Source of the DNA: Clostridia bacterium
Lineage (GTDB): Bacteria; Bacillota; Clostridia; Oscillospirales; Acutalibacteraceae
Assembly: GCA_017409265.1 (NCBI GenBank)
Contig: JAFQSY010000037.1
Location: 1 to 64,000, forward strand
Length of the DNA: 64,000 nucleotides
Direction: 5' to 3'
Made by a program: the position numbers and the translations under genes. A model generated the notes under the pieces. That model was given only the letters and a program-made list of their open reading frames with translations. It ran no database searches and had not been told where the DNA came from. Positions 57,879-64,000 of the stretch are shown in pieces; positions within the stretch are counted from its first letter, which is position 1, and every line of letters starts with the position of its first letter.

Positions 57879-58465
57879 TATAAAATTCCTTTCGTTGATG
57901 GAATTTCACCGCCGAGAGTCAAATCTTCAAAAACTGCCTTGCAAAGCGCTCTTCCGAAGGCTTTGAAAATACCCTCGATGATATGATGGCTGTTTTTGCC
58001 CTCAAGCTGTTTTATGTGGAGAGTGATATCGCTGTTGCGAACGAATGAAATAAAAAATTCTTCAACAAGCTCCGTATCCATTCCGCCGACAGCGGGTGTC
58101 GGAATCTGAACATCATAGTTGAGATATGCTCTGCCGCTGATATCGATGCTTGCAAGAATGAGAGTTTCGTCCATGGGAAGAAGAATGCTGCCGTAGCGGG
58201 AAATTCCTCTCTTTTCACCGACAGCCTTTGCGAATGCCTGACCGAGCACAATCCCGACATCCTCAACGGTATGGTGATAGTCAACGTGAGTGTCACCGAC
58301 GCATTTAACCTTTAAATCCATTCTGCCGTGGCGTGCGAAAAGCTCAAGCATGTGGTCAAGAAAACCGCAGCCCGTGTCAATTTCGTTTTTGCCCGTGCCG
58401 TCAAGTTTCAGCCAAAGTTCAATATCGGTTTCATTTGTTTTTCTTTTGATTTCGGCTTCTCTCAT
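57878..58465 (-). CDS. hisB: Imidazoleglycerol-phosphate dehydratase
   Basis: A 195-residue monofunctional dehydratase. The manganese-binding motifs GCGFLDHMLELFARHG (about residues 32-47), DTHVDYHHTVEDVGI and the C-terminal HHIIEGIFKAFGRAL are intact. It lacks the phosphatase domain fused in enteric bacteria. Confidence 0.95.
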   Translation of the reverse strand: MREAEIKRKTNETDIELWLKLDGTGKNEIDTGCGFLDHMLELFARHGRMDLKVKCVGDTHVDYHHTVEDVGIVLGQAFAKAVGEKRGISRYGSILLPMDETLILASIDISGRAYLNYDVQIPTPAVGGMDTELVEEFFISFVRNSDITLHIKQLEGKNSHHIIEGIFKAFGRALCKAVFEDLTLGGEIPSTKGIL

Positions 58466-58467
58466 TT

Positions 58468-59526
58468 TTATCCCTCCGTTATATCTTTGATTGCATCAAC
58501 AAGGGTTTGCATATCATCCGCCGAGCCGACTGTTATGCGAAGATAGTTATCAATTTTAGGTTTGTTGAAATATCTGACGAGTATTCCTTTTTTGCGAAGC
58601 TCTGCCGCAAGCACGGATGCGGGGATTTTATCGCTTGACGCGAAGATAAAGTTTGCCTTTGAGTCTGTGCACTTAAAACCGAGCGCTCTCAAATCGGCAA
58701 TTGTTTTTTCTCTGGTTTCAACGATTTTTGCAATCTTATCGTCATAATAGTCATTGTCTGCAATTGCAGCAGCAGCGGATTTGATAGAAAGCGTATTAAG
58801 GTTATAAGGGTTAAATGAATATTTAAGCTTGTTGAGATCGTCAATGATTTCCTTTGAACCTATTCCGAAGCCGACTCTCAAACCTGCTAATGAATGGCTT
58901 TTTGAGAAAGTACGGGTAACAAGCAGATTATCATATTTCTTGACAAGCTCCATGCAGCTTTCGCCGCAGAAAGCCATATATGCTTCGTCCATGATAACGA
59001 TATTATCGGGATTCGATGCAACGATTTTCTCAACCTCATCAAATGTAAGGGTAAGACCTGTGGGTGCATTGGGATTTGCAATAACAATATTTTTATTCTT
59101 GCCGATGTAGTCGTTTGCATGAACAGAAAAATCATCCTTAAGAGGAATCTGTTCAAGCTCAACACCGAAAATATCAGCGTAAACGGGGTAGAAGCCATAA
59201 GAGATTTCAGGGCAGCAGAGCTTGCCGCCTGCGCCGCAAAAGCCCATGATTGCAAATGCAAGAACATCATCCGAGCCGTTGCCGCAGAAAACCATATCTG
59301 AAGTTACGTCGAATTGCTCTGCTATTGCCGAGCGAAGTTCCTTGAGTTCGGGGTCTGAGTAGAGATTGAGTTTGTCAATGACCTCTTCGCTCAAAACCGC
59401 CTTAACCTTCGGCGAGGGAGGAAACGGGGATTCGTTTGTATTGAGTTTTATAACTTTAACGTTAACCTGCTCACCGGGGGTATAGGGAACAAGTTTTTCG
59501 TAATTTTTTGAAAGGAATCTGCTCAT
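58468..59526 (-). CDS. hisC: Histidinol-phosphate aminotransferase
   Basis: A 352-residue PLP-dependent class II aminotransferase. KLNTNESPFPPSP begins the core, NPNAPTGLTL and DEAYMAF follow, and the PLP lysine is in TRTFSKSHSLAGLRVGFG (about residue 220). Two bases separate it from hisB and from hisD. Confidence 0.95.
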   Translation of the reverse strand: MSRFLSKNYEKLVPYTPGEQVNVKVIKLNTNESPFPPSPKVKAVLSEEVIDKLNLYSDPELKELRSAIAEQFDVTSDMVFCGNGSDDVLAFAIMGFCGAGGKLCCPEISYGFYPVYADIFGVELEQIPLKDDFSVHANDYIGKNKNIVIANPNAPTGLTLTFDEVEKIVASNPDNIVIMDEAYMAFCGESCMELVKKYDNLLVTRTFSKSHSLAGLRVGFGIGSKEIIDDLNKLKYSFNPYNLNTLSIKSAAAAIADNDYYDDKIAKIVETREKTIADLRALGFKCTDSKANFIFASSDKIPASVLAAELRKKGILVRYFNKPKIDNYLRITVGSADDMQTLVDAIKDITEG

Positions 59527-59528
59527 GT

Positions 59529-60812
59529 TTACTCCTTATTTTCAAATCTGATTGCAGCGCTCTTGCCGTGAGCATGAAGACCTTCTCTGTTTGCAAAGAG
59601 AACAATCTTGTCCTTAACCTCGCCGAGAGCCTCTTCGGAATAATAAATATACTGTGATTTCTTCACAAAATCATCAACCGAAAGGGGAGAACTGAATCTT
59701 GCTGTGCCCGAGGTGGGAAGAGTGTGGTTTGTACCTGCAAGATAATCTCCGAGAGCTTCGGGAGTGTTTTTGCCGAGGAAAATTGAGCCTGCATTCTTGA
59801 TTTTGCCAAGAAGCGCAAACGGGTCGTCAACGCAGACCTCAAGATGCTCGGGAGCAATTTCGTTTGCAACTTCAATGCCCTGCTCAATATTATTTGCAAT
59901 AATAATTTTGCCGTTTGTTTCTATTGATGCTCTTGCGATTTCTTCTCTGGGAAGCAGAGGAATCTGCTTTTCAAGTTCGTCACGAACTGCATAGGCAAGT
60001 TCTTCGCTGTCGGTAACAAGCACGGCGCTTGCAAGCTTGTCGTGCTCTGCTTGTGAAAGAAGATCTGCGGCTACATATGCAGGGTTGCATGTGCCGTCAG
60101 CAAGAACAAGAATTTCACTCGGACCTGCAATCATGTCGATATCAACAAGTCCGTAAAGCATTCTTTTTGCGGTTGCAACGAAAACATTACCCGGTCCGAC
60201 TACTTTATCAGCCTTTGGAACACTTTCCGTACCGTATGCGAGGGCGGCAACAGCCTGTGCACCGCCTGTTTTGATTATCGTATCAACGCCTGCAATCTTT
60301 GCAGCGCAGAGAATAGCCGAGGGAATGTTACCATCCTTATCGGGAGGAGTCACCATTATAATTTCGCTGACACCTGCAATCTTTGCAGGAATAGCATTCA
60401 TAAGCACTGTTGAGGGATAGCTTGCGGTGCCGCCGGGTACATATATGCCGACCTTTTCAATCGGAGTGATTTTCTGACCCGAGATAACACCGTCTTTTTC
60501 GCTTATTTCGAAGCCCTTGCGAAGCTGCTTCTCATGGAAATTCCAAATGTTTTTCTTTGCAAGTTCAAGTGTTTCGATGAGTGCTTTATCTTCGTTTTCG
60601 TAAGCTGCGTCAATTTCTTCCTGTGTAACACGCAGATTTTTAATATCAGCCTTATCAAATTTAAGACTGTATTCCTTAAGTGCATTGTCGCCGTTTTCTC
60701 TGACATTCTTTATAATGTCGGCGACAATTGTCTCAACGCCGCTTTCAAGCTTGATATCTCTGGTGAGAATCTCGCTTTTTTCAGCGCTGTCTATGTTAAT
60801 TATCTTAATCAT
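59529..60812 (-). CDS. hisD: Histidinol dehydrogenase
   Basis: A 427-residue zinc enzyme that performs the last two oxidations. VGIYVPGGTASYPSTVLMNA, VVGPGNVFVATAKRML, DMIAGPSEILVLADGT and the C-terminal NHTLPTSGTARFSSPL are the family signature segments. It overlaps hisG by four bases. Confidence 0.96.
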   Translation of the reverse strand: MIKIINIDSAEKSEILTRDIKLESGVETIVADIIKNVRENGDNALKEYSLKFDKADIKNLRVTQEEIDAAYENEDKALIETLELAKKNIWNFHEKQLRKGFEISEKDGVISGQKITPIEKVGIYVPGGTASYPSTVLMNAIPAKIAGVSEIIMVTPPDKDGNIPSAILCAAKIAGVDTIIKTGGAQAVAALAYGTESVPKADKVVGPGNVFVATAKRMLYGLVDIDMIAGPSEILVLADGTCNPAYVAADLLSQAEHDKLASAVLVTDSEELAYAVRDELEKQIPLLPREEIARASIETNGKIIIANNIEQGIEVANEIAPEHLEVCVDDPFALLGKIKNAGSIFLGKNTPEALGDYLAGTNHTLPTSGTARFSSPLSVDDFVKKSQYIYYSEEALGEVKDKIVLFANREGLHAHGKSAAIRFENKE

Positions 60813-61432
60813 TTTGCCAACTCCTTTGTGAGCTTTTCCATAAGAGTATCAATATCCTTGCCCTTGAATTTATAAGAGGACTTATTGGCAATCAGTCTTG
60901 CGCTGATGGGCATAATTTGCTCATAAACGCGGAGATTGTTTTCTTTGAGTGTCTTGCCTGATTCAACGATATCAACTATAACGTCCGAAAGACCGAGCAG
61001 GGGTGCAATTTCAATTGAGCCGTTGAGCTTAATTATTTCAATTTCACGGTTAAGAGAAATATAATAATCTTTTGCAATGTTTATAAATTTTGTTGCAACT
61101 CTCAAGGGTCTGTCAAAATCTTCAACATAGTCATTCGGTGCTGCAACGCACATGTTGCATTTTCCGAGACCGAGGTCGAGTAGTTCATATATATCGAAAT
61201 CGCCTTCCTCAAGGATGTCCTTGCCGACAACGCCTATATCCGCCGCACCGTGTGCAATGTAAATCGCAACATCGGAGGGCTTGACAAGAAGATAACGCAC
61301 ACCGTTTTCTTCGTTTTCAAAAACAAGCTTTCTGTTATCGCTGTAAATCTCGCTGCAATCATAGCCTATTGAAGCAAAAAGCTCGTAGACCTTGTCACCG
61401 AGTCTGCCTTTGGGCAATGCAATGTTCAGCAT
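60809..61432 (-). CDS. hisG: ATP phosphoribosyltransferase, short form
   Basis: A 207-residue short-form catalytic subunit lacking the C-terminal regulatory domain, starting LNIALPKGRLGDKVYEL, with DIGVVGKDILEEGDFDIYEL and the PRPP loop DIVESGKTLKENNL. It needs HisZ for activity and feedback inhibition, and hisZ overlaps it by seven bases. Confidence 0.95.
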   Translation of the reverse strand: MLNIALPKGRLGDKVYELFASIGYDCSEIYSDNRKLVFENEENGVRYLLVKPSDVAIYIAHGAADIGVVGKDILEEGDFDIYELLDLGLGKCNMCVAAPNDYVEDFDRPLRVATKFINIAKDYYISLNREIEIIKLNGSIEIAPLLGLSDVIVDIVESGKTLKENNLRVYEQIMPISARLIANKSSYKFKGKDIDTLMEKLTKELAK

Positions 61433-62547
61433 GAAGGCACCTCCCTTAAAGCACCATTTTTAAATGAATAAACAGTTTTTGCTTTGTATCCCTCGGGAAT
61501 GGTATGTTCAACACGGACAGAAAAACCTTTGTCAACAAAACTCTCGACGAGTGAAAGGAGAGATTCGCTTTTGTCAGCCGAGTCAAAGATAATAAGAATG
61601 TCGCTGTCAAACTCACGCTTTTTCTTATAGTAAAGATTGAGGTTGTCAAGATAAACAGCAAAGCCGACTGCCTGGGTGTTCTCACGAAGCTTTCCTGCAA
61701 GCTTATCGTATCTTCCGCCCGAAAGAACAGCAGACGGAGCTTTTTCAACATAGCCCTGGAAGATTATGCCGTTATAATATTCTGTGTTGTTAAGTACGGA
61801 AAGGTCGATGAAAAGTCTTTCCGAAAGCTCGCTCTTTCTGAGCGATGTAGCAATAAATTTAAGCTCTTCACAGGCTTTTTTCATTTCACCGTTGCATGCA
61901 AGTGCACAAAGCTCTTCGATAGCTTCATCAAGCTTGCTGTTGATGACGGCAAGCTTTGCGAGAAGCTCTGTTTTTTCTTCGCTTACTCCGCATTTTGCAC
62001 AGATTGCACGAAGGTCATGAATGTTCTTGCCTTTAACGCATTCAATAATATCCTTTTTTGCGTTTTCGCCGATTTCAAGCTCTGAAAGGAGAGAGGGAAT
62101 GAATGCCATATGAGAAATTGAAAGGACAAAATCCTTGTCAATTGTTTTAAGGCTCTTTGCAGCAAGCATGAGCACCTCTGCAATAAGATATTCGTCAACC
62201 TTGCCGAGAACTTCAACGCCCGTCTGCTTTATTTCTTTATAATCCATTGAGCTGTCGCTCATTCTGAAAACGCTTTCGTTATAGTAAAGCTTTGTCAGCG
62301 AGTCAGAAAGCTTTGCATTCTTAACAATGGAAAGGGTTATATCGGGCTTGAGCGCCATGAGACGTCCGTCGGAATTGTTGAAGGCAAGAATGCCTTTGCC
62401 CGAAAGGAAATCTCTGTTATCGCTGTAAAAGCTGTATTCTTCAAACTTTGCCATGCGGTATTCTTTATATCCCCATTGCTTATAGAGCATGGAAAGCTCA
62501 TATGTGAGGCTGTCCTCTTTTGAAAGAGTAGCAAGAAATTCGTCCAT
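61426..62547 (-). CDS. hisZ: ATP phosphoribosyltransferase regulatory subunit
   Basis: A 373-residue paralogue of histidyl-tRNA synthetase without aminoacylation motifs. It has class II landmarks such as LMALKPDITLSIVKN and SAVLSGGRYDKLAGKL. The start at 62547 (MDEFLATLSKED) has AGGAGA upstream; the frame extending to 62589 runs past the expected transcription start. First gene of hisZGDCBHAF-IE. Confidence 0.93.
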   Translation of the reverse strand: MDEFLATLSKEDSLTYELSMLYKQWGYKEYRMAKFEEYSFYSDNRDFLSGKGILAFNNSDGRLMALKPDITLSIVKNAKLSDSLTKLYYNESVFRMSDSSMDYKEIKQTGVEVLGKVDEYLIAEVLMLAAKSLKTIDKDFVLSISHMAFIPSLLSELEIGENAKKDIIECVKGKNIHDLRAICAKCGVSEEKTELLAKLAVINSKLDEAIEELCALACNGEMKKACEELKFIATSLRKSELSERLFIDLSVLNNTEYYNGIIFQGYVEKAPSAVLSGGRYDKLAGKLRENTQAVGFAVYLDNLNLYYKKKREFDSDILIIFDSADKSESLLSLVESFVDKGFSVRVEHTIPEGYKAKTVYSFKNGALREVPSC

Positions 62548-62579
62548 AATCTTCTCCTGATATTTGTAGTATGATGGTA

Positions 62580-62608
62580 AGTATACCATACTTCATCGTA
62601 TTAGTCAA
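62580..62608 (-). promoter_or_regulatory. Promoter of the his operon
   Basis: On the minus strand TTGACT (62603-62608), a 17-base spacer and TATACT (62580-62585). The leader to hisZ is only about 25 bases. Confidence 0.83.
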
Positions 62609-62678
62609 TTAGCGATTTACTACGCTAAATCGTTTCTTTTGGTGAGTTGTTTATGTAAATTACACAATAAAAACAGTC

Positions 62679-62706
62679 AAAAAGCGTATGGCAGGTGCCA
62701 CACGCT
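62679..62706 (-). terminator. Terminator after the DtxR/MntR-like gene
   Basis: On the minus strand AGCGTGTGGCA pairs with TGCCATACGCT (one G-T pair) and is followed by TTTTT. Confidence 0.88.
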
Positions 62707-62715
62707 GTTTTAAAG

Positions 62716-63078
62716 TCATTTTTTAACCGCTTTGCAAAGGCACTCAAAGCTTTCCTGACTTATGACATGCTCGATTCGGCAGGCATCAATTGCAGCCTGG
62801 TCTGCGCTGACACCGATTCCCGTAAGCCATGCGGTTATTGTTTCATGCCTTTGAAATATTTTATTGGCTATTTCGTATCCTGTTTCGGTAAGAGTGATAA
62901 GACCGTCGCCGTCAGTAGCGATATATCCGTGTTCACGGAGATTTCTCATTGCAACGCAGACGCTTGGTTTTGAAAATCCGAGCTCTGTTGCAATGTCAAC
63001 GGAACGAACAGTACCTTTCTTTTTGTTAAGAATAAGTATGGTTTCAAGATAGTTTTCAGCTGATTCGCCCATTATCAT
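62716..63078 (-). CDS. DtxR/MntR-family metal-dependent regulator
   Basis: A 120-residue regulator with an N-terminal winged helix (SAENYLETILILNKKKGTVR, SVDIATELGFSKPSVCVAMR) and a metal-binding dimerisation domain containing FQRHETITAWL and RIEHVISQES. It lacks the C-terminal SH3-like domain, as in MntR. It probably represses manganese or iron uptake genes that are not in this window. GGAG precedes the ATG. Flanked by its own promoter and terminator. Confidence 0.87.
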   Translation of the reverse strand: MIMGESAENYLETILILNKKKGTVRSVDIATELGFSKPSVCVAMRNLREHGYIATDGDGLITLTETGYEIANKIFQRHETITAWLTGIGVSADQAAIDACRIEHVISQESFECLCKAVKK

Positions 63079-63114
63079 TTAATTCACTCTCCGTTCATAA
63101 GATGTTGTTTTTGT

Positions 63115-63143
63115 AGTATATCATATCTAATATATTTTTTCAA
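63115..63143 (-). promoter_or_regulatory. Promoter of the DtxR/MntR-like gene
   Basis: On the minus strand TTGAAA (63138-63143), a 17-base spacer and TATACT (63115-63120). The surrounding sequence is very AT-rich. Confidence 0.72.
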
Positions 63144-63152
63144 TAATTTATT

Positions 63153-64000
63153 TTATACTATATTATATATTTTTTCTGCATATCTGACAGATGCCATTGC
63201 ATCGCTGCCGTAGCTGTCAGCATTTATCATTGCAGCGTATTCCTCTGTCATGACTGCGCCGCCGACCATAACCTTACAATCAGGAGCATTCTTTTTGAGG
63301 AGCTTTATTGTTTCTTCCATTGCTGGAACAGTTGTTGTCATCAGCGCACTTAAACCGACAAGCTTTGCACCGCTTGATTTAACGGCATCAACAACAACTT
63401 CGGGAGCAATGTCCTTCCCGAGATCTATAACTTCATAACCGTAGTTTTCAAGAAGAACTTTAACAATATTTTTTCCGATATCGTGAATATCTCCTTTAAC
63501 GGTTGCGATGACAACTTTACCTTTTTTGCTTTCGCCTGCGGGGATAGCTGATTTTATAGCCTCAAACGCCTCTTTTGCAGCCTGAGCACTCATAAGAAGC
63601 TGAGGAAGATAAACCTTCTTTTCTTCAAAGCCCATGCCGACCGTATTAAGCGCAGGGATAATCATTCCGTCAATGATTTCCATGGGAGATGATGTTTTTA
63701 AAAGCTCTGCCGCAACGGCTCCTGCCTGTTCTTTAAGACCGCTTACGATGCAACTGTCAAGGCTCGTTTCCGATTTCTGCACAGCTTGTATCTGAACAGG
63801 GGAAAGCTTATCCGCAAATTCAATATAATCGGAGCAGTTTTTGTCTTTACCCGTCAGCGCCATAAAGCAATGCCAAGCCTTCATCATTTCGTCAGAGAAG
63901 GGATTGATGATTGCACAGTCAAGTCCATTTTGCATAGCCATCGTGTAGAAAACGGCGTTGACATCCGCCCTTGACGGCAGACCGAATGAGATGTTTGATA
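63153..64000 (-). CDS. metH: Cobalamin-dependent methionine synthase, C-terminal part (5' end outside window)
   Basis: The open frame continues past the right edge; 282 codons are visible. The visible N-terminal part (SNISFGLPSRADVNAVFYTM) is the end of the pterin-binding methyltetrahydrofolate domain. A helical cap domain follows, then the Rossmann-like B12-binding domain with GDIHDIGKNIVKVLLENYGY, whose His is the lower cobalt ligand, and GGAVMTEEYA at the end. It stops without the SAM-reactivation domain, as in many Clostridia where reactivation is a separate protein. It methylates homocysteine to methionine and gives this cell a use for B12. Confidence 0.9.
   Translation of the reverse strand, partial: SNISFGLPSRADVNAVFYTMAMQNGLDCAIINPFSDEMMKAWHCFMALTGKDKNCSDYIEFADKLSPVQIQAVQKSETSLDSCIVSGLKEQAGAVAAELLKTSSPMEIIDGMIIPALNTVGMGFEEKKVYLPQLLMSAQAAKEAFEAIKSAIPAGESKKGKVVIATVKGDIHDIGKNIVKVLLENYGYEVIDLGKDIAPEVVVDAVKSSGAKLVGLSALMTTTVPAMEETIKLLKKNAPDCKVMVGGAVMTEEYAAMINADSYGSDAMASVRYAEKIYNIV

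Noticed and set aside
62548..62715. T-box or his leader peptide upstream of hisZ
   Set aside because: The consensus promoter leaves about 25 bases of leader, too short for either.
1..64000. CRISPR arrays, rRNA, tRNA genes, insertion sequences, phage genes
   Set aside because: I looked for regular repeats, tRNA-like GGTTCGA arms, transposase motifs and phage structural genes and saw none.

Overview
The window looks like a chromosomal segment of an anaerobic, spore-forming Firmicute of the class Clostridia, probably a gut or rumen Oscillospiraceae/Ruminococcaceae-type organism. The reasons are a complete spoIIIA engulfment operon, the Firmicute order nusB-xseAB-ispA-dxs-tlyA-nadK-argR-recN, a reverse-type rubrerythrin beside a PerR-like regulator, glycoside hydrolases with their own transporter, strong AGGAGG ribosome binding sites, and consensus TTGACA/TATAAT promoters. 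I saw no rRNA, tRNA, CRISPR array, insertion sequence or prophage. It is mostly ordinary core genome. The unusual part lies in the first 8 kb.

Layout. 1-290 (minus strand): two TPP riboswitches in series with a terminator between them, reading off the left edge. 402-1016: a histidine phosphatase. 1158-1445: a gene remnant. 1452-7920 (minus strand): a vitamin B12 acquisition locus in two transcription units, each with its own consensus promoter, cobalamin riboswitch and terminator. The upstream unit encodes two exported proteins with transcobalamin/intrinsic-factor-like domains. The downstream unit encodes a 60-residue HNH-repeat protein and an ECF transporter (T subunit, fused double ATPase, S subunit). 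8163-10807: ClC channel and ADP-ribosylglycohydrolase. 10904-12808: small protein, NUDIX hydrolase, AraC regulator. 13020-16875: GPH-type sugar symporter and a family 2 glycoside hydrolase. 16938-21271 (minus strand): ECF sigma factor, anti-sigma-like protein and BspA-like leucine-rich surface protein. 21471-24440: YfhO-type membrane protein.

24579-29447: spoIIIAA to spoIIIAH. 29539-40391: nusB and the isoprenoid, repair and arginine-regulation cluster through recN, then two carbohydrate-related enzymes. 40454-42459: tyrS and a HAD phosphatase. 42509-43543: divergent XRE regulator and zinc-ribbon membrane protein with three shared operator-like octamers. 43747-44728: perR-like gene and rubrerythrin. 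44916-45763: LytTR regulator with DUF3021 protein. 45867-46349: acetyltransferase. 46612-52184: pyrCKDFEBI. 52254-55110: Dabb protein and a domain-permuted family 3 glycosidase. 55148-62547 (minus strand): hisZGDCBHAF-IE. 62716-64000: DtxR/MntR-like regulator and the 3' end of cobalamin-dependent methionine synthase.

How the genes fit together. The B12 locus at the left and metH at the right are consistent with an organism that uses B12 and imports it. No corrin-synthesis gene is in this window, although most of the genome is unseen. The proposed system is capture at the cell surface by intrinsic-factor-like proteins, followed by import through a dedicated CbrTUV-type ECF transporter, with both steps switched off by B12 through separate riboswitches. 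Functions come from motif reading and family knowledge recalled from memory; no database search was run.
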